A stretch of 64,000 nt of DNA from Agrobacterium vitis (GTDB lineage: Bacteria; Pseudomonadota; Alphaproteobacteria; Rhizobiales; Rhizobiaceae): positions 1,183,001 to 1,247,000 of the forward strand of contig NZ_JACXXJ020000005.1 in NCBI RefSeq assembly GCF_014926405.1, given 5' to 3'. Numbering within the stretch: the stretch's first letter is position 1; each line of letters begins with the position of its first letter. Below are positions 1 through 9,265 of the stretch, piece by piece. The notes beneath the pieces are model-generated. The model was not told the DNA's origin, did not search any database, and worked only from the letters and a program-made list of their open reading frames with translations. The translations under genes were made by a program, and so were the position numbers.

Positions 1-205
1 GCACATCCGCCACCCGGGCGTAAAGCTCGGCGGCCTGGAGTTTTTCCTCCAGCTTTGCATGGCATTGCGCCGCCACCAGCATCATATTGGCGTCCGGTGG
101 ACGTTTTTTCAAAAGCGGATGCAGGCGGTCGAGGCAGGCGCGCAGATCGCCCTGCTTATAGGCCTGCAAAGCCTGGAGGAAGGCCGGGGACGGACCCACG
201 CTCAC
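1..205 (-). CDS. TPR-like hypothetical protein, truncated by the window edge
   Basis: Only the N-terminal 68 residues are visible; the gene runs off the left edge. The start is a GTG whose bases overlap the TGA stop of the upstream gene (GTGA, 3 shared bases at 203-205), so the two are almost certainly translationally coupled. The visible part is helical with a pattern typical of tetratricopeptide-like repeats (a QALQAYKQGDL segment, then LVAAQCHAKLEEKLQAAELYARV), which usually form protein-binding scaffolds. The domain attached downstream is not in the window, so no function is assigned. Confidence 0.6.
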   Translation of the reverse strand, partial: MSVGPSPAFLQALQAYKQGDLRACLDRLHPLLKKRPPDANMMLVAAQCHAKLEEKLQAAELYARVADV

Positions 206-549
206 AGCGCTGATTTCGGATAGGCACGCTCCAGGCCGCCGGAGCGTGTCAGCCCCTGGCGAAAGGCCAGGTAGACGCCATGCTGGCTGGACCTGGCAAT
301 TTCCATCAAGCGGATCTGCATCCGGGCCGGGCAGCTATTGCCAAGCCATTCGCCACAGCGCTCCAGCTTCAGGGAGTTGAGGAAGCGTTGACCGGCGGAT
401 TGTTCCAGATAGGCGAACAGGCCTTCGGCAAAGGTCTCGTCCTGCTTGGGGTTTTCCAGCATCAGGGCCAGGAAGGCCTTGTCGTCATCAGAGAATCCAC
501 CCAGCTTCATGGCGACGGTGTCTCGGTCGGTAACGGCGGTGGCGGACAT
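202..549 (-). CDS. hypothetical protein, 115 aa
   Basis: The start chosen is the ATG at 549 (MSATAVTDRD), preceded by a GGAG Shine-Dalgarno 9 bases upstream; a longer reading from 621 lacks such a site. The protein is soluble, with no signal peptide or membrane segment. It has an acidic first third (GGFSDDDKAFL) and two cysteines (CGEWLGNSC) in the middle. It overlaps the GTG of the TPR-like gene, so the pair is probably one operon. I do not recognise the family. Reality as a gene is supported by the Shine-Dalgarno and the coupled stop/start. Confidence 0.6.
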   Translation of the reverse strand: MSATAVTDRDTVAMKLGGFSDDDKAFLALMLENPKQDETFAEGLFAYLEQSAGQRFLNSLKLERCGEWLGNSCPARMQIRLMEIARSSQHGVYLAFRQGLTRSGGLERAYPKSAL

Positions 550-956
550 GATGAAGGTCTCCTGCTGTCTTGGCTTTTGCCCGGCGTGTCTGTTGTGAGT
601 CTCTGCCGATATTATCTGCATTGGTTCTTAAACAATCGTCGCTGGAGCAGAGCTTGCGATTTTATCAACCGAATAATTCGCGGCATTGTTTGGTGATCGA
701 CCATTTGACTCCGTTGAGCCTTGCGTGAGGCTTGCGGTTGGCTTCATCCGCTGGTTGACACAGATACTGCAACGTTTGACGGTAGGATATCGCTGTTCTT
801 CAAAGGCGAACCAAATGCGGCAAAGCTTTGCGGATATTGTATAATTACCCATTTCGAGTCTGAGCTGGGAAAATTGTCTGAGAGCTGATCCCGCCTGAAT
901 GCTATTTTCTGCAATGGGGGCTTGTCATGGGGCCCGCATTTTTCCGGAGTGTTTCT
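550..956. other. intergenic region without a recognisable gene
   Basis: About 400 bases separate the divergently transcribed 115-aa hypothetical gene and the glycosyltransferase gene. Short open frames on both strands have no Shine-Dalgarno and no recognisable product. It presumably holds both promoters, but no clear -35/-10 pair was identified. Confidence 0.5.
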
Positions 957-1979
957 ATGGCCGAACTGACTATCTGCATGCCCAGCCATCGCCCGCTCGA
1001 CGGTTCGCGCGCTGCCATCGACAGTGCGCTTGCTTTTTGCGAGGCGCGGGACGCCCTGCTGGTGGTCAGCGACAATTCCGGCGATGCCGCCAAAAAAGCC
1101 TATTTGCAGGCCCTGTCTCCCCGATTGACCTATGTGGCAAGCGAGGCACAAACGGCCTTCGCCAATATGTTCAACGCTGTCGAGGCAGCCTCCACGCCCT
1201 TCATCATGCCGATGGGCGATGATGACGAGATCCTTGCTGAAGCGGATCAGGCGCCTTTCGATCTCGATGATCTGCCCTTCGATTACGTTGGCGTGCTACC
1301 GGTAACCGAAAGCTTCCTCCAGCGGTCCGAAACTGGTTCGGTTCAGGCCTTTGCCCTGGAAGAGTATGATCCTGGCGAAAGAATGCTCGCCTATCTACAG
1401 AACAGTCCGACCAACAATGGCGGTTTCTATTCCATCCTGCGCCGCGAAGTCTGGCTTGCGACAATGGATCTGTTTCTGCGATCGCATCCGACCAAGGCAG
1501 CGACATGCGATTGGGCTGTCGCACTATCCCTGTTTTCGACTGGAAAAATGGCGCATGATCCGTCGATCCGCTATCGCTACAATGCCGCAAAATGGGCTGA
1601 AAAGGCGCAGATCGATGCGGAACGCAAGGTTATGCTGCTTGAAGCCGGACTGCCGGAGAGTGCGGTTCATTATGAAATGCTTCTGCTGTTTCTCGATGTT
1701 TTCGTGCTGATCAACCGGGTCGGCTCGCCGCTTTCCATCGACGAACGCCAGCGTCTGGGCAAATTCACGGTCAACCGGTTTCTCGGCAGCTTTATCAAGG
1801 AGGTGGCCGATTCTCCTGAACTTTACGCCGAAGGCGTCACAGGTCTGGCGGAAATGGCGCTGGAAGAAACCGATAGTTTCACCCAATTCCAGATCGCCAT
1901 GCTGATGGCCGAGCGGCTGCAACCGGGTCTCAAGGACAAATACGTTGCCTTCATTCAAGCTTCTATTGCTGGAGCGTAA
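957..1979 (+). CDS. glycosyltransferase family 2-like protein
   Basis: A 340-residue protein beginning at the ATG at 957, which has a GGAG Shine-Dalgarno 8-9 bases upstream; an in-frame ATG at 927 is less well placed. The N-terminus (LTICMPSHRPLDGSRAAIDSAL) matches the nucleotide-sugar binding beta strand of GT-A glycosyltransferases. A GDDD motif at residues 87-90 corresponds to the metal/nucleotide-binding DxD. Residues 100-340 have no motif I recognise. There is no membrane segment, so it is probably cytoplasmic. Donor and acceptor cannot be predicted. The neighbouring TPR-like gene is divergent, so a joint role is only a guess. Confidence 0.6.
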   Translation: MAELTICMPSHRPLDGSRAAIDSALAFCEARDALLVVSDNSGDAAKKAYLQALSPRLTYVASEAQTAFANMFNAVEAASTPFIMPMGDDDEILAEADQAPFDLDDLPFDYVGVLPVTESFLQRSETGSVQAFALEEYDPGERMLAYLQNSPTNNGGFYSILRREVWLATMDLFLRSHPTKAATCDWAVALSLFSTGKMAHDPSIRYRYNAAKWAEKAQIDAERKVMLLEAGLPESAVHYEMLLLFLDVFVLINRVGSPLSIDERQRLGKFTVNRFLGSFIKEVADSPELYAEGVTGLAEMALEETDSFTQFQIAMLMAERLQPGLKDKYVAFIQASIAGA

Positions 1980-2074
1980 GGACAGGCGACGGCAATCCTG
2001 ACCTATTGCATGCCGAAGTTGGAGAAAATGGCGGCAAGGCAGTGGGTTGATGTCTTGCTTGCCGCCAGGATTGC

Positions 2075-3139
2075 TTATTCCGCCGCCAGCGCCGGTTGGG
2101 CGCCCGGTTGCACACTTTGTGCAGGTGAGACCATGGCCGAAAGGATGATCGACAGGTCGATGGTGCCGATCTGGTGCCCCGCTTTATCGGTCACTTGCGC
2201 CTCTGTGACGCCTTGCTCGACCATGGCCCGGGCCGCCGCCTCCAGAGTCGTGCGGGCGGTGAGCTTGAACTGGCCGGACTGGCTGTGTGCTGGGGCCATC
2301 ACCGTGCCGATGCGGATCACCCGACCGCGATTGACCTCGCGCACGAAGGCGGAGATGTAATCGTCCGCTGGACGCAGCACGATATCCTGACCGCTGCCCT
2401 GCTGCACCACCTCGCCATCGCGCAGAATGGCGATCTTGTCGCCCAGACGCAAAGCCTCGTCCAGATCGTGGGTGATGAACACCACGGTCTTTTGCAATTC
2501 CTGCTGCAAGTCGATCAACATGGTCTGCATATCGACCCGGATCAACGGGTCCAGCGCGGAATAGGCCTCGTCCATCAAGAGGATATCGGCATCGGTTGCC
2601 AAGGCCCGCGCCAGGCCGACGCGCTGCTGCATGCCACCGGAAAGCTGGTTCGGGTAATGATTCTCAAAGCCGGAAAGCCCGACCCGCTCGATCCAGTAAT
2701 GCCCCTTGGCAAGGCTTTCCTGCCGTGGCATGCCCTGGATATCGAGGCCGTAGAGGACGTTTTCCATCACGGTTCGATGTGGCAGCAGGCCGAACTTCTG
2801 AAAGACCATCGCGGTTTTCCGGCGTCGGAAATCGCGCAGCTGCGCAGGCGACATGGCGCATATGTCGGTTCCGTCATAGAGCACTTCGCCCGCTGTCGGC
2901 TCGATCAACCGGTTGATATGGCGGATCAGCGTGGATTTGCCGGAGCCTGAAAGTCCCATGACCACGGTGATCTCGCCACCGGGCATGTCGATGCTGATGT
3001 CGCGCAGGCCGAGCACGTGGTGGTGCCTGTCATTCAACTCGGCCTTGGTGATGCCCTGGCGTACGGCGTCGATATGGGCTTTCTCATCGGGGCCGAAAAT
3101 CTTGTAGAGATTGCGGATGTCTATGCCGTGACTAGCCAT
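2075..3139 (-). CDS. proV: glycine betaine/proline-type ABC transporter ATP-binding protein
   Basis: ATPase of a quaternary-amine importer, 354 residues from the ATG at 3139, which overlaps the end of the permease gene by 8 bases. Walker A GLSGSGKST is at about residues 62-70, the signature LSGGM at 166-170, and Walker B ILLMDE at 186-191. A long N-terminal extension before Walker A and a CBS-like C-terminal region (about 280-354) are typical of the ProV/OpuAA subfamily, in which the CBS part senses ionic strength. The longer reading from 3298 runs inside the permease and is rejected. Substrate is not determined; betaine, proline betaine, choline or histidine are all known for related rhizobial systems. 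Confidence 0.9.
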   Translation of the reverse strand: MASHGIDIRNLYKIFGPDEKAHIDAVRQGITKAELNDRHHHVLGLRDISIDMPGGEITVVMGLSGSGKSTLIRHINRLIEPTAGEVLYDGTDICAMSPAQLRDFRRRKTAMVFQKFGLLPHRTVMENVLYGLDIQGMPRQESLAKGHYWIERVGLSGFENHYPNQLSGGMQQRVGLARALATDADILLMDEAYSALDPLIRVDMQTMLIDLQQELQKTVVFITHDLDEALRLGDKIAILRDGEVVQQGSGQDIVLRPADDYISAFVREVNRGRVIRIGTVMAPAHSQSGQFKLTARTTLEAAARAMVEQGVTEAQVTDKAGHQIGTIDLSIILSAMVSPAQSVQPGAQPALAAE

Positions 3140-4046
3140 CCAGCACCTGTGTATGTTTCTGGAGGCGTTTGCCATAGGCTTGGCTTGCCCTGTCAAAAAT
3201 GATGGCGATTGCCACAAGGGCAAAGCCGTTGAGCAGGCCGATGGTGAAGAACTGGTTGGTGATGGCCTGCAGGACGTTCTTGCCAAGCCCGCCAACACCG
3301 ATCATCGAGGCGATGACCACCATGGCCAGCGACATCATGATCGTCTGGTTGATGCCCGCCATGATGTTGGGCAGCGCCAGCGGGATCTGCACATTGAACA
3401 GTTTCTGCCTCTCCGACGACCCGAAAGCATCTGCCGCTTCTATGGCTTCGCGGCTGACAAGGCGGATACCGAGATTGGTGAGCCGGATAATCGGCGCGAT
3501 GGCATAGATCACCACTGCGATCAGGCCCGGCACCTTGCCGATCCCGAAAATCATCACCACAGGGATCAGATAGACGAAACTCGGCATGGTCTGCATCACG
3601 TCGAGCACCGGGTTTAAGGTTGATTGGGCGCGGTCGGACCGCGCCATCCAAATGCCCAAGGGAATGCCGATGACGACGGCGCACAGCGTGCAAACGGTCA
3701 CCATGGCAAGCGTTATCATGGTATCCTGCCAGAGACCGGCCATGCCGATCAAAACCATGGCAAGAGCCGTGCCGAGTGTGATGCGCCAATTGCGGCTGAC
3801 GCCATAGACAATAGCGGCCAGTGCGATGATCATCACAATCCAGGGCGTATCGACGAACAGCGCCTGAAGCCAGTTCAGGAACCATTGCAGCGGCAGGGTC
3901 AATCCGTCGAGGAAATCGCCATAGGAGCGGACGAACGTCTTGAAGCCGGTATCGACGGTCTTCTTGAAACTCCGCATCAGAGTGTCATCGACCGCCGGAA
4001 ACTGGCAGAGGAGGGTGGGGATATAGCTACAGATAGCGGATGCCAT
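3132..4046 (-). CDS. proW: glycine betaine/proline-type ABC transporter permease
   Basis: Inner-membrane permease of 304 residues with about six hydrophobic segments after a roughly 55-residue hydrophilic N-terminus. The EAADAFGSSERQKLFNVQIPLALP stretch is the EAA loop that contacts the ATPase. An AAGGAG Shine-Dalgarno lies about 7 bases before the ATG. It lies between the binding-protein gene (about 200 bases upstream) and the ATPase gene (8-base overlap), giving an X-W-V gene order on the minus strand. Confidence 0.9.
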   Translation of the reverse strand: MASAICSYIPTLLCQFPAVDDTLMRSFKKTVDTGFKTFVRSYGDFLDGLTLPLQWFLNWLQALFVDTPWIVMIIALAAIVYGVSRNWRITLGTALAMVLIGMAGLWQDTMITLAMVTVCTLCAVVIGIPLGIWMARSDRAQSTLNPVLDVMQTMPSFVYLIPVVMIFGIGKVPGLIAVVIYAIAPIIRLTNLGIRLVSREAIEAADAFGSSERQKLFNVQIPLALPNIMAGINQTIMMSLAMVVIASMIGVGGLGKNVLQAITNQFFTIGLLNGFALVAIAIIFDRASQAYGKRLQKHTQVLDG

Positions 4047-4229
4047 ATGTGCTCCTTGTCGTGCGGATCAAAGCCAATGCCGATGTGTTCGGCTTTATCG
4101 ATGCGGCCTGATCATTGTATTGCGGGGGGGCGGTGGCATGGCCAAGCCGCTGCGCACATGACGTTAGAGACATGTCTATCGTCATGTGCAAGTGATTGAA
4201 TTCATCACGGATGAGAGATCGCGGAAAGG

Positions 4230-4244
4230 CAGCCTTCCGGGCTG
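4230..4244 (-). terminator. short stem-loop after the betaine-binding protein gene
   Basis: CAGCC and GGCTG form a 5-bp stem with a 5-base loop directly after the stop codon of the binding-protein gene. There is no U-run on the transcript side, so it is more likely an RNA-stability or differential-expression element between the binding protein and the permease than a full terminator. Confidence 0.3.
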
Positions 4245-4246
4245 TG

Positions 4247-5245
4247 TCAAAGAGCGGCCTTGACCTTTTCAGCGACGTCAGGCGAGACCCACTGTGTCCA
4301 GACATCGGGATAGGTCTTCAGGAAATATTCGGCCGCATCGGCATTGTCCGCCTGGTTTTCGCTCATCCAGGCCAGAACCTTGCCGATGGTTTCATTGTCC
4401 CACTGGCGTTTGCCGACATAGTCCATCGTCACACCTGCCTTCTCGGCAAAGTTCTTGGTAACGACACTATAGACATCCGTGACCGGATAATCGTTGACAC
4501 GGGGATCTGCACAATCGGCAACCGAGGTGCAGCGGTCCCATTCCGCCTTGTCGAAGGGAGTATCCATGCCAAGCTTGACCATATCATATTTGCCGAGAAT
4601 GGCGGTCGGCGCCCAATAATAGCCAAGCCATCCCTGCTTCTTTTCAATGGCATTGGCAATCGAGCCGTCCAGCGCGGCAGACGAGCCGCTATCGACAAGC
4701 TGGAAGCCCGCATCGTCACCCTTTAGCGCCTTGTAGATATTCTCCGTGGTCACCTGGCAGGCCCAACCGGATGGGCAATTGGTAACAGCACCCTTGGACG
4801 AATCTTCCGGGGCGGGGAAAAGCTCGGGATGTTTCAGCGCGTCTTGTACGGTCTTGATGTCGGGATGCTCGTCGGTGATATATTTCGGGACCCACCAGCC
4901 CTCAACGCCGCCATCCTTTAGAATGCGTGCGGCTTTGAGCAGGCGACCGTCCTTGACGGCTTCCGCCAGCGGCTTTTGAATCGTATTGACCCAAAGCTCA
5001 GGGGCCAGATCCGGCTCGCCCTTTTCGTTCATTGAGGTAAAGGTTGGCATGGTGTCGCCGGTCACCAGATTGACGGAACAACCATAACCGCTTTCCAGAA
5101 TGATCTTGTCGACATTGGCCGCGACGCCGGCTGAGGCCCAGTTCATTTCCGCAATGGAGACCGAACCGCAATCGGCAGCCTGGGCAGAACCGGCCATGCC
5201 ATACAATCCGGCGGCGAGTATCGTGGAAACGATCAATGTCCTCAT
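4247..5245 (-). CDS. glycine betaine/proline-type ABC transporter substrate-binding protein
   Basis: A 332-residue periplasmic binding protein of the OpuAC/ProX class. Residues 1-23 form a signal peptide ending AQAAD. The mature part begins CGSVSIAEMNWASAG, the usual first strand of these proteins. Tryptophans in the middle (EGWWVPKY, WLGYYWAP) are candidates for the aromatic cage that binds trimethylammonium groups. Paired cysteines (CPSGWAC, CTSVADC) probably form disulfides. It is the first gene of the X-W-V operon. The sequence differs from the ChoX choline-binding protein as I remember it, so choline is not the favoured ligand. Confidence 0.85.
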   Translation of the reverse strand: MRTLIVSTILAAGLYGMAGSAQAADCGSVSIAEMNWASAGVAANVDKIILESGYGCSVNLVTGDTMPTFTSMNEKGEPDLAPELWVNTIQKPLAEAVKDGRLLKAARILKDGGVEGWWVPKYITDEHPDIKTVQDALKHPELFPAPEDSSKGAVTNCPSGWACQVTTENIYKALKGDDAGFQLVDSGSSAALDGSIANAIEKKQGWLGYYWAPTAILGKYDMVKLGMDTPFDKAEWDRCTSVADCADPRVNDYPVTDVYSVVTKNFAEKAGVTMDYVGKRQWDNETIGKVLAWMSENQADNADAAEYFLKTYPDVWTQWVSPDVAEKVKAAL

Positions 5246-5813
5246 ATCGTGGAGTTCTCCGTTTTATTGGCGCATGTTTAGCGCATGGGCGTGATTGTTT
5301 CACGCATGACAGCCGATCCCGGCCGCATATTTCGCAACCCGGGTCGGGCATATTGGATGGAAGGACCGCTCGTCGGCGAGCCTGGCGGATTGTGAAGTCC
5401 GGTCCAGTCCCAAGGCAGTCCTTGTCTGTTTACGACAACGACAAGGGTAGGGTCTTGGCCGTATAAATCAACCACCTTACAGCTTTTTGTTCGAATAAAT
5501 GTCGCATAAAAGCCATTAAGCATCGTGCAAACACACATGCTTTCATGGGTAAATCCGAGCGCTCTCACATCCTGATGAACCCCCAATGGATTGAAAAAAG
5601 GCAGGAATCTGGCGCTGTCAATCATGCCGGGTCCCGCTGGCTCTGTATCCTTTTCAGGAAAAACTGTGGAAAAGCCAATCTTTGACCGCCATTGCCTTCC
5701 GGCGGGCCGCAGGTCATACCACAAACCATCGACATGAGGTCTGGTAGAAGGACGCGCGGCCAAATCTGAACACGGTTGCGCTTTGAACCAAATTGCAGGA
5801 GCTGGCAAACGTC
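5246..5813. other. divergent promoter region between the betaine transporter and cobQ
   Basis: About 570 bases with no convincing gene; a long minus-strand open frame here has no recognisable sequence or ribosome site. The region should hold the transporter and cobQ promoters. A 7-base perfect inverted repeat (CCTTGTC/GACAAGG, 5420-5446) is the one clear operator-like structure. I looked for a cobalamin riboswitch before cobQ and did not see one. Confidence 0.45.
5420..5446. promoter_or_regulatory. inverted repeat, possible operator
   Basis: CCTTGTC and GACAAGG flank a 13-base centre that itself contains partial symmetry (TTGTC...GACAA). It lies about 175 bases upstream of the betaine-binding protein gene and 370 bases upstream of cobQ. 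The size and spacing suit a dimeric repressor. No regulator gene is adjacent. Confidence 0.3.
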
Positions 5814-7268
5814 ATGACACGGATGGTTATGCTCCAGGGCACTGGCTCGGATGTCGGCAAGACGGTGCTGGTGGCGGGGCTTTGCCGGTTGGCGCGGCTG
5901 CATGGACGCGTCGTGCGTCCGTTCAAGCCGCAGAACATGTCCAACAATGCCGCCGTGGCTGATGATGGCGGAGAAATCGGCAGGGCGCAATGGCTCCAGG
6001 CGCTGGCCTGTGGCGTGCCATCTTCGGTGCATATGAACCCGGTTTTGCTGAAGCCGCAAAGTGAGACCGGCAGCCAGATCATCGTGCAGGGTCGCGTGTT
6101 TGGCCAAGCGAAGGGCCGCGATTACCAACGGCTGAAACCGCAATTGCTGGGTGCCGTGCTTGACAGTTTCGAGGAGATAAAGGCCGGGGCCGATCTGGTG
6201 ATTGTCGAGGGCGCAGGCTCTCCAGCCGAAATTAATTTAAGGGCTGGGGACATAGCCAATATGGGCTTTGCCACCCGCGCCAATGTGCCGGTGGTGCTGG
6301 TTGGCGATATCGATCGCGGTGGGGTGATTGCCTCGCTGGTCGGCACCCATGCCATCTTGCCGGAGGAAGACCGCCGGATGATTTGCGGCTATATTATCAA
6401 CAAGTTCCGGGGAGACCAGAGCCTGTTTGCCGACGGTATCGAAGCCATTGGCCGCTACACCGGCTGGCCGAGTTTCGGCATCGTGCCTTGGCTGAAGGCT
6501 GCTGGGCGGTTGCCGCCGGAAGACAGCGTGGCGCTGGAACGATTGAGCCGCAGTTCGACCGGCGCTTTGAAGATCGCCGTGCCGGTTTTGTCACGTATTG
6601 CCAATTTCGACGATTTCGATCCGCTGGCCTCGGAGCCTTCCGTCGATCTGGTCTATGTACGTCCCGGCGAACCCTTGCCCGCCGATGCGGCGCTGGTGAT
6701 TCTGCCGGGCTCCAAGGCAACGATTGGCGATCTCGCGGACCTGCGCGCGCAGGGATGGGACAAGGACCTCGCCCTGCATCGTCGGCGTGGTGGTCGGATC
6801 ATCGGCATTTGCGGAGGCTATCAGATGCTTGGCAACAGTGTTACCGATCCGCTGGGGCTGGAGGGCGCTCCCTGCCGCGTCGAAGGCCTTGGTCTGCTTG
6901 AGATCGATACCGAGATGGCGCCGGAAAAGACCGTGCGCAATAGTGCGGCTCATTCGCTGGAATATGACATGGCCCTGAGCGGCTATGAAATCCACCTTGG
7001 CCAGACCGATGGCCCGGATTGTCAGCGTCCTGCCCTGACGATCCGTGGTCGCGCCGATGGGGCGATGTCCGCTGATGGCAAGGTGATGGGCACCTATCTG
7101 CATGGGCTGTTTGCCAATGACGGATACAGGGCTGCACTCTTGCAAAGCTTCGGGATCAGCAATGGTACAGTAAATTACCGGCAGAGCGTCGAACAGGCGT
7201 TGGACGATCTGGCTCGTGAGCTGGAAAGCGTGCTGGACAAGGCCTGGCTGGACCAGTTGATCGGCTGA
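5814..7268 (+). CDS. cobQ: cobyric acid synthase
   Basis: Amidates carboxylates b, d, e and g of adenosyl-cobyrinic acid a,c-diamide with glutamine and ATP, in the cytoplasmic cobalamin pathway. The 484-residue protein starts at MTRMVMLQGTGSDVGKT, the conserved N-terminus carrying the ATP-binding P-loop. The glutaminase half contains GICGGYQMLG with the nucleophilic Cys and GTYLHGLF with the catalytic His. The upstream in-frame TTG at 5793 is not favoured because family members start at the MxRxVMLQGT sequence. The stop abuts the convergent PAP2 gene with no spacer. Other cobalamin genes are not in the window. Confidence 0.95.
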   Translation: MTRMVMLQGTGSDVGKTVLVAGLCRLARLHGRVVRPFKPQNMSNNAAVADDGGEIGRAQWLQALACGVPSSVHMNPVLLKPQSETGSQIIVQGRVFGQAKGRDYQRLKPQLLGAVLDSFEEIKAGADLVIVEGAGSPAEINLRAGDIANMGFATRANVPVVLVGDIDRGGVIASLVGTHAILPEEDRRMICGYIINKFRGDQSLFADGIEAIGRYTGWPSFGIVPWLKAAGRLPPEDSVALERLSRSSTGALKIAVPVLSRIANFDDFDPLASEPSVDLVYVRPGEPLPADAALVILPGSKATIGDLADLRAQGWDKDLALHRRRGGRIIGICGGYQMLGNSVTDPLGLEGAPCRVEGLGLLEIDTEMAPEKTVRNSAAHSLEYDMALSGYEIHLGQTDGPDCQRPALTIRGRADGAMSADGKVMGTYLHGLFANDGYRAALLQSFGISNGTVNYRQSVEQALDDLARELESVLDKAWLDQLIG

Positions 7269-7973
7269 TCACTGTTCCGGTTCAAGCGGTGTGCGGCGGC
7301 GGTTCAACGCATCGGCAATCATCCAGACGCACAGCGCCCAGGCACCGCCGACCGTCCAGCCCGCGATGATATCCGTTGGCCAATGCACGCCGAGAAACAC
7401 CCGGCTGACCCCGATCAGCAGCGTCAGGAACAGGCCAGCACCAAAGGTGAAATAGCGCAATTGCCATGTCGGCTGGGCGCGGGCCAGCATGGCGCCCAGC
7501 GTCAGATAGGTAATGGCCGACATCATGGCATGGCCGCTTGGAAAGCTCATGGTTTGCACTGTGACCAGATGCGGCACCACATCGGGACGGGCGCGCGAAA
7601 ACAGCAGTTTCAGACCAGATTCGGCTAAGGCTCCGAGCGAAATCGACAGTCCGACAATCACGGCATTGCGGGTTTTGCCCGCCGCAAGCAGATAGAACAC
7701 CGTCAGCACGGTAACGAGGGTAATCACCGTGAAGCCGCCAAGGCTGGTAATGTCGCGGACTGAATTGACCAGCCAGGGCGGGCCGATGGTCAGGCCGGGA
7801 TCGTCCTTGATCCGGAGCGCCAGCAATATGGCACGATCGAAGGCATGGCTTTCCTGATCGAAGACGTCTTCTGCAATTTTTGCAAACAGCAACCCAAGAC
7901 CGGCCAATACGGTCAGACTGGCGAGAAGGCGCGGCTCGATCCGGTTACGCAGACGTTCAGGCAGAAATTTCAA
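7269..7973 (-). CDS. PAP2-family membrane phosphatase
   Basis: A 234-residue integral membrane protein with the three-part PAP2 phosphatase signature: KLLFSRARPD, the PSGH motif, and SRVFLGVHWPTDI with the catalytic His. About six hydrophobic segments are visible. Members dephosphorylate phosphatidic acid, undecaprenyl pyrophosphate or modified lipid A, with the active site facing the periplasm. The substrate here is open; a role in undecaprenyl phosphate recycling or lipid A modification is plausible. It is convergent with cobQ without any gap, and 74 bases downstream of moeA. Confidence 0.85.
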   Translation of the reverse strand: MKFLPERLRNRIEPRLLASLTVLAGLGLLFAKIAEDVFDQESHAFDRAILLALRIKDDPGLTIGPPWLVNSVRDITSLGGFTVITLVTVLTVFYLLAAGKTRNAVIVGLSISLGALAESGLKLLFSRARPDVVPHLVTVQTMSFPSGHAMMSAITYLTLGAMLARAQPTWQLRYFTFGAGLFLTLLIGVSRVFLGVHWPTDIIAGWTVGGAWALCVWMIADALNRRRTPLEPEQ

Positions 7974-8047
7974 GGCGTGCTCCGGGTTTGGTCGTCCGCG
8001 TGTGGCTTCAATAGATAAGGCGGCAGATGCCTTTCACCAAGAGGCGT

Positions 8048-9265
8048 TTACGGATGCAGCAACAGCACCATGCATTGGCCGCCTTCCCGAAGGGCCGATG
8101 CATGTGGCGGGCGCACGATCAAGGCCCCGGCCTCGGCGAAAATCCGCATCATCGAGGAATCTTGCTTCGGAAAGCTGGTCACCCAAAGCCCATCCGCCGA
8201 ATCGACCCGCAATTGGGCACGCAGATAGTCCTGTCGCTGATCGTTGGCGGGAAGCGCTGTTGCCGTGCGGGCGTGCTTGAGGCGCTGCGGCAAAGTGCGA
8301 TGGCCGAGCTTGGCAATCAGCGGTTCGAGAAACAGCAAGCTACAGACCATGCTGGAGACAGGATTGCCGGGCAGGCCCAGCACATGCATCGGTCCAAGCT
8401 TACCCACCATCAGCGGTTTGCCCGGGCGCATGGCGATCTTCCAGAAATCCAGCACCATGCCCGCATCGGTAAGCGCGGCCTGCACCAGGTCGTGATCGCC
8501 GACCGATGCGCCGCCGGTCGTCACCAACACATCCGCACCTGCCGCCTCCGCCTTGCGGATGGCCGCGACGATGGCGTCATGATCATCAGGCACGATGCCG
8601 AGATCCAGCACATCCGCGCCCAAATTTTCGGCAAGGGCGGCAATGGCAAATGTGTTCGAAGCGATGATCTGGCTTGGCCCCGGCGCAGTACCAGGCGTAA
8701 CCAGCTCGTCGCCAGTGGCGAGAAGGGCGATCAGCGGCTTGCGATAGACCAGGGCATTTGCATGATTGCCGCTTGCGGCCAGCATCAGCTTGGCAAAATC
8801 CAAAGCCTTACCTGCCGGAATCAAAACCGTGCCTTCAGCAAAATCCTGGCCGCGAGGCCGGATATGGCGTCCTTGCACAGCAGCGAATGTGGTGCGGATA
8901 CGAAGGCTCTTTTCTGCCGGTTCCGTATCTTCCTGAATGAGGACGCTATCGGCGCCCTCTGGCACCGGGGCGCCGGTAAAGATCCGCACGCATTGACCGG
9001 CGCCTACCCTGCCATCAAAGCCGTGCCCGGCCGCCGATTGGCCGACCACGGACAATTCAGTCCCCGGCGAGAGGGCATCTTCGGCCCGCAGCGCGTAGCC
9101 GTCCATGGCCGAAGCATCGAAAGGCGGCTGCGTCAGCCGAGCTGCCATATCCGCTGCGAGAATGCGATTGCGGGCTTGGCGGAGCGGCAGAATTTCGGTG
9201 TCCTGCAACGGGCTCGCAGACGCCAGCAGTCTGGCTTGGGCCTCTTCCACTGGCAGCAGCGCCAT
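8048..9265 (-). CDS. moeA: molybdopterin molybdenumtransferase
   Basis: Inserts molybdate into adenylated molybdopterin in the last step of molybdenum cofactor synthesis. The 405-residue protein shows the MoeA landmarks SAMDGYAL near residue 52, TTGGASVGDHD, MRPGKPLMVG and GLPGNPVSS. Its ATG shares one base with the moaC stop (TAATG), so translation is coupled. It is the last gene of the ppiD-trpD-trpC-moaC-moeA operon. Confidence 0.95.
   Translation of the reverse strand: MALLPVEEAQARLLASASPLQDTEILPLRQARNRILAADMAARLTQPPFDASAMDGYALRAEDALSPGTELSVVGQSAAGHGFDGRVGAGQCVRIFTGAPVPEGADSVLIQEDTEPAEKSLRIRTTFAAVQGRHIRPRGQDFAEGTVLIPAGKALDFAKLMLAASGNHANALVYRKPLIALLATGDELVTPGTAPGPSQIIASNTFAIAALAENLGADVLDLGIVPDDHDAIVAAIRKAEAAGADVLVTTGGASVGDHDLVQAALTDAGMVLDFWKIAMRPGKPLMVGKLGPMHVLGLPGNPVSSMVCSLLFLEPLIAKLGHRTLPQRLKHARTATALPANDQRQDYLRAQLRVDSADGLWVTSFPKQDSSMMRIFAEAGALIVRPPHASALREGGQCMVLLLHP

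Noticed and set aside
5278..5808. 176-codon minus-strand frame upstream of the betaine-binding protein gene
   Set aside because: No Shine-Dalgarno, no recognisable motif, and it would cover the whole divergent promoter region and the cobQ start.
5450..5813. Cobalamin riboswitch upstream of cobQ
   Set aside because: No B12-box-like GCCACTG nor the upstream conserved core was seen.
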